From positions 18,600,001 to 18,664,000 of the forward strand of contig OX637296.1 of assembly GCA_951799445.1 (NCBI GenBank): 64,000 nucleotides of DNA, read 5' to 3'. Under the pieces are notes generated by a model that saw only the letters and a list, made by a program, of their open reading frames with translations, was not told the origin of the DNA and made no database searches. The translations under genes were made by a program, and so were the position numbers. Of this stretch, positions 33,468 through 44,092 are shown in pieces; position 1 is the stretch's first letter, and every line of letters begins with the position of its first letter. The stretch comes from Pseudisothecium myosuroides (lineage: Eukaryota; Streptophyta; Bryopsida; Hypnales; Lembophyllaceae).

Positions 33468-33713
33468 CATTAGGGGAGATTTGAGGGCAAGAGAGGGCCG
33501 TTTTAGGCCTGTTTTTCTTGTTGGGAACTACAGTTTATTGTCAAATTATTTTAGTAATAAAATTTAAATTATCTTTAAAAATTATTTATAAAAAATAAAA
33601 AAATTGAGGTGGCATTCTCAGTGCCACATCGGACTGCGGATATGGCAGAGTTCCCAAGTTTCCCACAGCCCGAAAACTTGCGGTCTTCTTTACCCCCCAA
33701 ATCTCTTCTAATG
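33468..33713 (+). mobile_element. CATTAG-ended MITE, copy 3
   Basis: The 246-bp element starts CATTAGGGGAGATTTGAGGG and ends CAAATCTCTTCTAATG. It contains GTTGGGAACT, GAGGTGGCATTCTCAGTGCC and GAGTTCCC. It is the copy with the cleanest terminal repeats. Confidence 0.8.
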
Positions 33714-34312
33714 TTTGAAATGAAGTTCAAAGATAATTTTTTAGGCTTTAGTTTCTAAATTCAAATCAAAACCAAATTTGAATATTTTGAAAGTCACAAT
33801 CAAGTGTGACCAAAGAGCATTCACTTTCTAGATGAATGGACCTTTAAGGGCTACACTAGGCAGATCCATTATGGACTATGCTCTCAATTGCATCTCCAAT
33901 CAACATCTATTCAATATTTCAAAAGTTCACAAAAGTTTGGAGATTGTTATTCTAATATGATTTATTATATTAATATGGGTTATATTAATTCACTAAAGTT
34001 TCACTATATCAAAATATACCATGCTAAAATATTGTTCAATTGTACTACTTCCCGTATAAATTTTTTGGAGGGAAGTGCAAATAATTTGGGAGTGGCATTA
34101 ATTTGCAAGTGGCACTATTTGAATTGCTTCACTTTTCTTTTCATTCATCTATTCATTCTTAATCCTTGGAAGGACATGGCCTCATCACCGAGGTAGTCAA
34201 CCAAAAATCATCAGATTCTTAAATAAATAGTTGAATTTATTTGTTTTATATTATCTCTAAAGTCAGTCATTATACACATATGTCCTTAGCATTCATGTAT
34301 TGTTGACTACCC
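33714..34312. other. AT-rich intergenic
   Basis: A frame at 33888-34196 (102 aa) shows no recognisable domain. I see no gene. Confidence 0.4.
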
Positions 34313-34593
34313 TACGTGAAGGTCAGATTCAGACATAAATTAAGTATTTTTTGGAATGTCTGAATGTTTAGAATATTACAAGTGAAATGTTTGGAATTGT
34401 TGTAAAAGAATTTCATCTATATTGTCTAAATTTTTTAATATTTCTGAAAACCTAGAATTTGCTGAACACAAAAAAATTTGGACACCAAAATGCCGAAACA
34501 CTAACACCAATAGTTCCTATTGTCTGGATCCCTTTTTAACCGTGAAAAAAAATCCTATTTCGGCACTTTGGTGCCCAATCAGACCTTCATATA
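34313..34593. mobile_element. Putative MITE with TACGTGAAGGTCAGATT ends
   Basis: The left end TACGTGAAGGTCAGATT and the right end AATCAGACCTTCATATA are inverted repeats about 280 bp apart. Related ends occur at 40547 and near 40680-40692, and a single related end (GAATCTGACCTTCACATATA) near 32778. Superfamily unknown. Confidence 0.55.
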
Positions 34594-35205
34594 TGATATC
34601 AATCCATATATGTATGTATGTATGTATGTGTGTGTATCTTCATGCCAATGACATCTTTATACTAGATTGATCCACAATCTGTACAATGTAAGAGGTCTAT
34701 AAAGTACCTATTTAAGAGATGGAAATTAATTTGGGGTAATTAAACTTCTTGAATTATTTTCAATTATTTTTTCTTGAAATTCAAATGGAATTGGCATCTA
34801 ACCCAAGTTGTTTAATATTTTTTGGAGCTTTGGGGAATTAGTCATGAATTTGAATTTGAAACACAATGATCAATAAAAGCATCGCCATGAGGCTTGCCAC
34901 TTGAATTCCGCCACGCTACTCCGCGCCTGTCCAAAAAAAACCCAGCTCTACACTAGCATTCCTTTATTGTACAAGTTGTGCCATTCATCCTGTCACTCCC
35001 ACATTTGCTTGACGAGCAAGGGACTTAGTAGTGGGCAATTTTATACTCATGCCAACTTGGTCAACTTTGACTATGGTCTTCGTGGAAGACGTAGACGCTA
35101 GTGAGAGATGTGAGAAGAAAGGGAAGAACTTTAGCGAGGATTTCAAGGGGGGGTTGATGTGGAACATTGGGTCTTGAATGTACTGCCACATCTCTCACAA
35201 GGTAG
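34594..35205. other. Intergenic with dispersed repeat
   Basis: A (TATG)n run lies at 34609-34630. 34750-34880 resembles 53160-53290 (TTGGCATCTAACCCAAGTTG against ATGGCATCTGGCTCAAGTTG). No gene is seen. Confidence 0.45.
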
Positions 35206-35585
35206 TAAGGTAGCAACACCCATAACTATTAGTGTACCCATACTTCAATTGTAGAGCTTCCTACAAGTGTCTCCAAAAGTATCTACCAGTGTCTCCAAAA
35301 GTACAATGAAATCGTGTCCATCTTTAATTGTGGTTGGTGGGCTCTGATTTTTTTAGATTTTGGTGCTAGAATCAAGGCAACTTTACTAGAATGTAGTTTA
35401 GGGTGCCTTAGGGAGTTTTACTTTGAAAATTCATAGAAATTAGATGCCTTATCCAATTTTTAAATTTAAATTTTTAATATTAATGATTTTCAATTGCTAA
35501 TATTGAAAAAATATTTTCTCTAGAAAAAGGTACCTCCAACTATGCCGAATTGCTTAAATTGACGGTTATGGGTGTTGCTACCTTA
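35206..35585 (+). mobile_element. MITE with 21-bp perfect terminal repeats, TAAGGTAGCAACACC family
   Basis: The 380-bp element begins TAAGGTAGCAACACCCATAA and ends with the exact complement (21 bp each side). TA at each extreme end may be the target duplication, which would put it in the Tc1/mariner-like group, but this is uncertain. The interior is AT-rich and matches the degenerate copy at 6348-6712. No ORF is present. Confidence 0.85.
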
Positions 35586-36640
35586 AGTGCCTTGCCACTC
35601 ATCTTGATGCCGTGGTCAAATGGAGTGGAACTGGCAACGATGTTCTACAAGCGTCCACCTCCCGAAATGTACACTACTTGTGCATTGTTGGTGCAATGAG
35701 AAAACAAAACCTACTTCTAATAAGTTAGAAGAGGCTTTCAGAGTTGGAGTGCTTTGTGGACCTCCTACCTCCACAAACTAATTTATTGAAGGCATATTTT
35801 GGCTATGCGTTCATTTTTTCCCATGAATTTTTGGACTTTGGTGTTGTGTGTTTTGAAAGTGGAATCTCCCACTCCAATGATCCCAAGTCCCAACTGAACC
35901 TGGATAAGGCAATCTCTCCTTTCCAATCCCCATGCAGCATGTGGGATTCACTGAATTTGAGGTCGTGGCTGTCCAGCCCCTCCAATGAGCGGAGATGCAT
36001 GGACCAAGCTCAGTCGCTTCTGGAGCGAAACAAACACTGAAAAACAACAAAAAGGGGAGTCAGTTCAGTTCAGTTCCAAGTGGGCAGGGCAGTTCAGGGC
36101 ACAGCAGGGGGTGGTCGCTGTAGCAAGCAAGCAAGGAAGCTTTAATAAAATGTCCACCATCATGGAGAGAAGTGAGCCCCATGGCGAGTTGCAACATTGG
36201 TGCAGTTGCAAATTGAAAAGCTGGGTAGGCAGGGCGTTAATTAAAGTGGTCATTCCAAGTCTGCGTGCCATGTCTTTTCCGCAATTAAGGTTTAAAATGT
36301 AAGAAAAAAATACCTCTAGTTTATGGTTATTTAGGGACAATTTACACCTAGAGGCTGATTATGCAAATTTCAATTTTTTTTGGTCCAATCTCAAGTGAGG
36401 ATTTCTAGCATGGCCTCTAGGTGTAAAGATCCTTTAGTGCCCTGCATTGTTCACCACCCCTAGCTAATTTGGGGCTTGGCCCTAATTTTTGAGTAGGAAT
36501 TTTCAAATTTTCAAATTTAATCATGGGTAGCAAATACCAAATTTCACTGTTTTTTTAATTCCAGAAATTAATTAGTTCAATGCCCCAATCTTCTCGGGTG
36601 TCCCCCCAAAAGTAGCCCGGTGGAGTATATTACCAAGGAG
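35586..36640. other. Intergenic, no gene recognised
   Basis: Frames at 35744-36040 and 35985-36302 overlap each other and opposite-strand frames and show no domain. A CAGTTCAG short tandem lies near 36060-36072, and TAGGTGTAAA/TTTACACCTA words near 36340 and 36417. Confidence 0.4.
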
Positions 36641-37020
36641 TAGGAGTAGTCACACCTTCTCCAAGAAACATAAATCTATGAAGGCGGAAAAATAAGCGAG
36701 AGAAAAGAGAATCCAATGGCAAGTTGTTCCACATGAAGGAGGTGTGACATCCCTTTTTGCTATTTGAAGCAATTCTCAAAGAATGTGTTACTTGCAAAGT
36801 TGGATGGAAGCTCCGCAAGCCACGCACAACCAATGAAACTGAAAAATTCCTCGAGAAATTTTTCTTTGAGAACATTTCTTCACCTTTGGAGGAGGAGAAC
36901 GGCACTTCCAAAACCTCAGAGGTTGAGAGCTCCGCAAGCCACGATTTTCCACACACAGAGCGCCACTCGTCCGATCTCGGAGAATGGTGTACGGGTCGAA
37001 GGAGGTGTGACTACCCCTAG
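36641..37020. mobile_element. Putative MITE with TAGGAGTAGTCACACCT ends
   Basis: The left end TAGGAGTAGTCACACCTTCT and the right end GAAGGAGGTGTGACTACCCCTA are inverted repeats about 380 bp apart. A third GAAGGAGGTGTGACATCCC word lies inside at 36734-36752. The body carries a direct repeat of GCTCCGCAAGCCACG (36809 and 36930). Confidence 0.6.
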
Positions 37021-37511
37021 TGACTGGCTTGACTTCCCATTACCAATAACAAGATCTGTTTTGGGGGTCCTCCAAGGCTGGCAGGAGGAATTGAGGAGGC
37101 TGCCTGGGGCTGGTCAGGAAAAGACGGACGGGACGGTATTAGGTGTCCTATTTGAAAAGCCATGGAACAAAGCAACTGGAAGGAGTTCAGTTGGGGGTAC
37201 ACCTGGCTGACACTTGGACAGACGGACGGAACTAGAATAATAGGCTCCAGGCAATCAGCCCGCAGAGGCCGAGGCCCGCCAACCCTAAAAAGGTCTTTCT
37301 GGGCATCTCCTGCTGCGTTCCTATTTCCTAATGAGACGGACACCTCATCAGGCAGCGTACCCGGCGGGCTTCTGACGGAACTCCCAAGCTCACTGACGTC
37401 ATCGTCGGCTCATCCTCCATCAGCACCCGCCCGCCTCCGGAAGACCGGAATTGACTATTGAGTGGCCCCGCCAAATAGAACTCGAACTTTTCACAGCTTC
37501 CAAATGGAAGT
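37021..37511. other. GC-rich spacer, no gene recognised
   Basis: Frames on both strands exist because the stretch is GC-rich. None shows a domain. The sequence falls into a direct repeat array at 37512. Confidence 0.4.
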
Positions 37512-38337
37512 TACACTAGTGTGCCGTTGCCACAACCAAAACAAAAGTAAAAAGTAATTTTTCAAACTAAAAATAACTCAAAAATTCATAACTTTTTCAC
37601 CATAGGTCCAAACGCCATGAATCAAAGCTTGTGCACCCATCCTCACCGAGGGCTTTCCAAGGGTACCAAGAACGTGACAAATTGACACACGGTTCAAAAG
37701 ATACATAACTTAGCATAATTTAGTAGTTTTTAAGATCCCAAAATCACTCAAAAATACATAACTTTCCCACCTTCGGTCCGAACGCCACGAAACAAAGCCT
37801 GTGCACCCCTCCCTGTCGAGGGCTTTCCGACGGTACCAAGCACGCTGCCGGGGGACGCACGGTCCGGGAGATCTTAGCGTGACAAACAAAACAAAACAAA
37901 CAGCCTGTCTAAAGGTATGGACTAGTGTAGCCTTGTGCCATTGGCACACACAAAACAAAAGTAAAAGTCATTTTAAAAACAAAAAAGAACTCAAAAAGCC
38001 ATAACTTTCCCACTGTAGGTTCAAACGCCATGAAACAAAGCCTGTGCACCCCTCCTCACCAAGGGCTTTTCCATGGTACCAAAAACGTGATCAATTGACA
38101 CACGGTTCCAAAGACACATAATTTAGCATAATTTAATAATTTTTAAGTTCCAAAAATAACTCAAAAATCTATAACTTTCCCATCGTAGGTCCAAACATCA
38201 CAAAACAAAGCCCGTGCACCCCTCCTTGCCGAGGGCTTTCCGATAGTACGTACCAAGCATCTGGCCGGGGGACGCACGGTCCGCGAGATCTCCACATCAC
38301 AAACAAAACAAAACAAAACAACCTGTCTTAAGGTATG
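37512..38337 (+). repeat. Two-unit tandem repeat, about 410-bp period, each with two sub-repeats
   Basis: Unit 1 (37512-37920) and unit 2 (37921-38337) each begin ACTAGTGT, run through a (CA/AC)AAAACAAAAGTAAAA stretch and end CTGTCT(T)AAAGGTATGG-like. Each unit has two diverged sub-repeats built on CATAACTTTCCCACC, AACGCCA-GAAACAAAGC, GTGCACCCCTCC and GAGGGCTTTCC blocks (near 37590, 37755, 37995 and 38165). A fifth sub-repeat lies inverted at 40321-40540. The repeat might be the decayed body of a larger element, since the blocks are conserved better than the spacers. Confidence 0.8.
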
Positions 38338-39254
38338 GATGGTCTCCAACAGTTTATTTTTTCCATTTAATTTAGGTAGTACAGAAAGCAATAATCTCTA
38401 GAAGGATGAAGCTACTTACATCCTTAGAAATGGATGAAACCTACAATTTGTGGATGAAATTTCATTTATTCATCCAAAATGATGTACATTCATCCAAATT
38501 TGAGCGATCCTGTCCCAAGATGTGGTAGCAAACATGCGATTTCCGGATTCTCAAACTGTGCCAATTCATTATACAAGAATTAACCGCCGTGCCGTGCCAA
38601 CATTTTGCAAAGAGTGGCAATGCTCTAAGAGTGAGATGTAGAATAAAGTATTCTTAATGAATTTAATACTATATGCTAATGCTAATTTTGTGTACAAACC
38701 TATTGCCATTTAATCCTTAAAAGGTCAAGTGGGAAGTGTATATATTGTCTTGTATTTTAGTCTTGTATTTTAGTCTTATAATATGAATTATGAACTAAAA
38801 TATAGGAAGACATTCATCATTAGATTAAAAATTCAGCACCTCGTGTTTTTCATTTGAATGTTATTTTAATATCTGAACCTTGTTATGTTCAAATATAGTA
38901 TTGTAAATGTACATAGAATAGAAGGTCATTTTTGCAACTTCTCTAACAAGTAGGAGAATGATGCAATAATGATCCAAATTGGAAATGTCATATGTTATTA
39001 GATCTAACTCACAAACTCTTATAACTAGTGTACTGTATACATCAATTTATGCACCTTGTATGTCAAATACAAAAATACACCATGTTATAAACCAAATTAT
39101 GCCTCTCAGACCTAGAAGAGTTAAATTAGCAATCTAAATTCTTTAGAAACTACTTTGAAAGTGTACAAATGAAATGAATAATGATACTTAGGAATCTTTA
39201 CCATGTTCATGATGAAATAAGAGTATCCATTACCATGTCAAAATAAAACATTAA
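38338..39254. other. AT-rich intergenic
   Basis: ATGCGATTTCCGGATTCTCAA (38535) recurs diverged at 54625, a dispersed repeat. A direct repeat of TCTTGTATTTTAG lies near 38748-38772. No gene is seen. Confidence 0.45.
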
Positions 39255-40177
39255 CCCCTAAAGGACCAACATGCTTTTTTTGGCAACATAGAAATTTTGG
39301 GCAGGTACGTGTGACTGGAGATTTGCATATTTTGGGCTGAAATTTTTATAGAAGGTGGGGACAAGGAATATCTTTCATATGCACCAAATTTCATGACATT
39401 TGAAAATACAAGTCAAAAGTTATGGCCTAATATGTTGTTTGTTTCTCAACTCGGGCAGTCCGGGCAGATAAGAAAAAATCACTTTTTTCAAAAATAAAAA
39501 CTTGAAATTGGTTTATTAGATTTATATATACGTGGAAAGCTTTGAATCATTCCATTTTGATCAATGAGTCAAATGTTATTAGGATATTTAGTTTGCGGAC
39601 AGTCATGGATTGTTTACTCTAAAATAAACTTTGAAGTCGTTTATTTCACTCAAATTTCAATATTTTCAAAAAAAATAAAATTGTAGGATGTAGATTGTTT
39701 ATTACAACATTGCAACCATTGGGATTGGTGTTTTTCAATTCCATAATTAACTTCTTAACAATTTAGTGTTTTGAACCATTCTCTACTTCTTTCTACTTAC
39801 TATTTTTTTCCTATATGTTGTACAATTCCAAATAATCTGAAAATTTTCAAGCATGTAGCCAACTTGCCCTAAAGAATGAATACAAAGAAGCACAACCATT
39901 TTGAATTTTTTTCATAATAATCTGAACTTGTGAAGTGCAGCTGCCCGGATTTTTGCAGGGCCAAAAAAAGGACCTTTGCCACTTCAAACGCTAATATCTT
40001 CCAATCTACATGATGGAAATTTCTGAAATTTTTTCCACATATTCTCAAACCAGAGTACTACAAGATCCTACGGTTACATGTGTCCAAAAATGATATTTTT
40101 CAAAAATTTGGTACTTGTACTAGAAATGGCATTTTTGGAGCATTTTTGGTGAGAACATAGTCAAGGAACTTTAGAGG
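39255..40177 (+). mobile_element. piggyBac-like non-autonomous element, subfamily 1, copy C
   Basis: The 923-bp element is framed by TTAA (39251-39254, 40178-40181). The left end is CCCCTAAAGGACCAACATG and the right end GGAACTTTAGAGG. It follows copy A (17782-18688) from end to end with scattered substitutions and small indels. No transposase frame is present. It is the best-preserved member of this subfamily together with copy A. Confidence 0.85.
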
Positions 40178-40320
40178 TTAAACTTCTCTCTACTACCTGA
40201 TTGTGGCACCTACTTGTGTGCACCTCAAAAAATTTAAGAACTTAAAATACATGAAGAAAAATAAGATACAAATAAATGCAAGTAATTTTTGCAATACTGA
40301 TATTGGTCCATACATTAGGT

Positions 40321-40540
40321 TTGGTTGTTTGTTTGTTACGTTGAGATCTCTTGGACCGTGTGTCCCCCAGTGGTGTGCTTGGTACTGTTGGAAAGCCCTT
40401 GGCGAGGAGGGGTGCACGGGCTTTATTTTGTGACGTTTGGACCCACAGTGCGAAAGTTATAGATTTTTGAGTTATTTTTTATTTTAAAAATGACTTTTAC
40501 TTATTTTTTTGGTTGTAGCAACGGCACAGGGCACACTAGT
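40321..40540 (-). repeat. Inverted single unit of the 37512-38337 repeat
   Basis: The complement carries the same blocks in the same order: CACTAGTGTGCCC, ACAACCAAAAAAATAAGTAAA, ATAACTTTCGCACTGTGGG, GTGCACCCCTCCTCGCC, GGGCTTTCC and GATCTC. It ends in a GTTTGTTTGTTACG stretch like that repeat's ACAAACAAAACA tail. So the unit is dispersed and not only tandem. Confidence 0.8.
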
Positions 40541-40546
40541 TTACCC

Positions 40547-40692
40547 TATGTGAAGGTTCTACTTAATTCAGCATAAATGAAGTCACTTATGTGCAAAGAA
40601 CAAAACCACTACATGTCATTTGGGAATGGTGTGAGGTGACATGGACCCCATAGAATCTGACATGGAAATTCAATTTCAGACCTTCACGTATG
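40547..40692. mobile_element. Short repeat with TATGTGAAGGT / ACCTTCACGTA ends
   Basis: The ends resemble those of 34313-34593, and the right half (GACATGGACCCCATAGAATCTGA) resembles 32735-32760. It is probably a deletion copy of the same family. Confidence 0.45.
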
Positions 40693-41273
40693 GCACTAAC
40701 TAAGGACCCATCCATCCGAGTGAAAAAACATTTCATAACTTCATAATGTCCAGATGAATAATGGTAAATAATTGATGATAAGTTCATTGCAGCAATTGAA
40801 GTTTTGGAGGTATTGGAAAAAGGTCACATTTCAGTTCTGCAAAAGCATCGTGTGTGCGGTAGTAACTTACTCTCACCAAACAGGGGCACCCCCATTTAAT
40901 AAGGCAGAGGGGAAAAGGGCATGCTGACAAGGATAGGCCAAATCTGTTCAGGCGCCTGAGTTGGTCCCTTTCTCAACGACCTGGCTGCCATGTTATCCAA
41001 GGCCACCAATGGGCACCAGGTTTTAGGTCATGGGAGGGCTCCAATTTGTCCCCAAAACTCCAAAGCCCAAACAGCCATTTGCCACAAAATTTCAGGTATT
41101 GATCGTTCTGGAGTTAAGAGGTAAAAGACTAGATGAAATATAGGTTTTGGCACATGATGAAAACTTTCACGATGGCTGAAACAAGGACCAAAATGGATGA
41201 AGAAGTTTGAATCAGGGATGCAAGTTTTAGCAAAATAAAACTGAGATTTGGGTTTGATTGGGAGCATTTTTAA

Positions 41274-42192
41274 CCCCTAAAGGACCATTGTCCCCTCGGG
41301 GGACAAATGGGAATTCGGGCATGTACCTTTTCGGTGTTTTACTTTGCCTGATTTTTTGAAACTTTTTGTGAACGTGAAGAATTGAAAGAGGTACGTGACG
41401 GAAAAAAAATTTGAAATTGGACCTTCGAGCGAGAAGTTATGCCATTTCTTGGAATGCGTGGGGACGCGGGGCAGCAAAAAAAATTTGCAAAATTTTGAAT
41501 TTTTTTTTAAAATATTTTTTTTCTCATAGATTATATTTTTGTCTATCTGGAAAGCTTTGATTCATTTCATTTGGATTTGTTATGAGGAAGTTATGGACAT
41601 TCTTGTTTTTCGGGCAGTTAGAACATCTTCTTGAAAAAAATAACTTGTAGGATTCATTTCGGAATGCAATTTTTGTAATTTTTCAATTTTTTTTTTGTAA
41701 TGGTTTAGTTTACTTGCTAGAACAATCTCACCATTGGGATTAGTGCATTTTAATTCCATCTAAAATATATGAATATTTTAGATTTTCTTTCGATCTTGTA
41801 TCTACTTCTACTTAACAATTTTTTTAAGAATGATAATTGAATTTTTTTGAACTTTTTTTTTTCCTAGACTCTCAACTCAATTCTCCACTATAAAGATTTA
41901 AAGCTCAAAACGCTGTAGTGCAAAAATTTTAAGTTAAAAATGTTTAAAGTCAAAAAATCTAGTCCCACAATGTGCTGAAAAACTTGTTTTTTCCACTTTA
42001 AACGCAGATATCTTGCAATCTGTGCGGTCAAAAATTCTGAAATTTTTTCCACACATTCTTATACCAATTAGGTGTAAGATCCTACGGTTAGATGTGAAAA
42101 ATAAACAATTTTAATTTTTTTTTACTTTTTGCTATAGAAATGGCAGTTTTGAGTGTTTTTTGGCAGAAAAAAAGGCCTTGGTCCTTTAGGGG
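41274..42192 (+). mobile_element. piggyBac-like non-autonomous element, subfamily 2, copy D (best preserved)
   Basis: The 919-bp element lies between TTAA sites (41270-41273, 42193-42196). Its ends are perfect 14-bp inverted repeats, CCCCTAAAGGACCA and TGGTCCTTTAGGGG. Just inside the left end is a perfect small hairpin, TTGTCCCC, TCG, GGGGACAA (41288-41306). The body is AT-rich without an ORF of transposase size. It shares its general plan with subfamily 1 but its own interior sequence with the copies at 43750-44092, 46392-47320 and 63039-63852. Confidence 0.85.
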
Positions 42193-42296
42193 TTAAAAAC
42201 CGAACTGATTACTAAAAACTCACCTACAGTAAAGTGAACTAAATTTATACCACTAATATAATTTTGCCCGCAATGGGCCGGTAATGGGCTCACTTA

Positions 42297-42702
42297 GAGC
42301 ATTCTCAATGCTAGGCCTGCAAAACGACACAACAATTGTACATGCAGTTTCGATTCCCATCCACATTTTTTTGGCGTGGCTTTTACTGTCTCAAGTGCCT
42401 CAATGCAACGACGGGATTTGAAACCCCAAAAGGCTCTGCACAACGCGGGGGTAGCTCTTGCGCAGCTCTTCCACGTTTGTAGATCTCCTTGTCTCTATTA
42501 TTAGTGTTGACCAAGAAGTGCAAAGGAGTTTTGGAGGGCACAGCAAAGGACCAATTTTTGTCATGCGGGAGCCAAGAAATGCTGCACGGGAAGGTGGTGT
42601 GAGAAGTGCCGTTAGCATTGGGGCGAGTTTTTGTAGCCATTCTGCAAACCACGCAAAAGTTACAGTTGCCGTGGTTCAAATCTGCGCGGACTGAGGATGC
42701 TC
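42297..42702. mobile_element. PIF/Harbinger-like MITE
   Basis: A TTA trinucleotide on both sides (42294-42296, 42703-42705) and inverted ends GAGCATTCTCAATGC and TGAGGATGCTC match the plant Tourist/PIF-Harbinger pattern. It is 406 bp long. Open frames on both strands inside (for example 42383-42679, minus) have no recognised domain and are treated as chance frames. Confidence 0.75.
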
Positions 42703-42705
42703 TTA

Positions 42706-43749
42706 TACCTCAGTTGGTGTGAGCCACTACCCAAAGGACAGAGGGAGTGACTCAGTCTCACAAAAGCCCACCGAAAAAATTTAAAATGTAAATGTTAGCT
42801 TGTGTACTATGAAGTATGTAAAGCAAGGATGTCTTTTGTAGAGCTTTAGAAAAAGCAGTCCACGTCAACATCAGAGCAGAGAAGGAGTGATCAGGTACCC
42901 ACGTGAACTTACCGTAAAGCAATTCAATTTTTGGAAAGACTGAAATTCTCGTCTACTCCAAAGGGATTAAATCGGCCGCCGTAACAAAGAGCATTTTATG
43001 CCATGCAACATCAGAGGTAACCATTCACTCTCTTGTTTACGTAACTAGACCTAAAGTAGATGTCTATAAATGTCCCTACTTACGTCATCAATGACAGTAA
43101 TAGATATTTCAAGGAACATGTCACGCATTCCTAGATAGGAAATGAATTTAGAACCCGGTTGGTTTATGAACTTTCTACTTTAGTAGATTGGTTTTATGAT
43201 GGGGCCAACGGAAGCTTGCCTAAGTGGCCAAGAACAACTTCAAATTGAGATAGGAACACCAGACACCCCCAAAAGTCAGTTTTTAAAATTATAATTGATT
43301 GCTATTATTAAAATGGCCAATTTTTTTTACCTTGTATTGTTGGCAAATGAAAAGATGCAACATTTGAATATTGTATGCAAAAGCTATGAAGGGTCTAAGT
43401 TTTTGTAGTAGATGTTCTAAACTTATTTCTTCAATATAGTTACATATTATTTTGGAGATGTACATCGAGTAATGATGGTGGTTTTAGATGTGCAATTTCG
43501 GATGTACCCACCTTAATCTATGCAATCCAATATGAGATGCTTTTCATATTGTATGTATATACACAACATGATTGTAGTGCATGCAGTATGCTTACTTAGT
43601 GGAAAAGAACGTTAATTAGTGGCACAAAGTTATAGTTGGAGACCTTGATTTCACAAGCCAATTAGTGTCTTTATAGACTTATAGTACCAAACTCCTCATG
43701 TAGCTTGGTACCACAAGATCTCCTTTTTACTAGTGCCTCGACTAGTGCT
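42706..43749. other. AT-rich intergenic
   Basis: I recognise no gene, RNA or element ends here. Confidence 0.4.
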
Positions 43750-44092
43750 CAAATAATGAAAAAACAAAACTCTTCATGACTTTCATATCAATAATTCAAA
43801 CAAAATGAATAAAAACTTTCATGTAGATAAAACTATATTATGTGAAAAACTAATTTCCAAAATTTTGATTTCAAGCTTTTGTGATTTGTTTCTGCTATTT
43901 GAGCTTGATTTAGAGTTCAATAATTTTTGCTCCTAGCATTGATTGGAAATAAAACTTATATTTCCATAATTCTAATTATACTCTAATATCTTGAAAAAAT
44001 TCAAAAATTCATGTCAAAATTTGAGATCACAGTTGGGTACTCGCATAAACTTTAAATTGTCTTCCAATGGGACAATGGTCCTTTAGAGGTTT
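43750..44092 (-). mobile_element. piggyBac-like element, subfamily 2, truncated copy F
   Basis: Read on the minus strand it begins CCTCTAAAGGACCATTGTCCC, which is the left end of copy D, with TAAA in place of TTAA outside. The body matches 63600-63850 (TTCAAGCTTTTGTGATTT and TTTTGCTCCTAG blocks) and then loses similarity near 43750, so the other end is missing. Confidence 0.65.

Noticed and set aside
42383..42679. 98-aa minus-strand frame
   Set aside because: It lies entirely inside a TTA-flanked PIF/Harbinger-like MITE and has no transposase motif.
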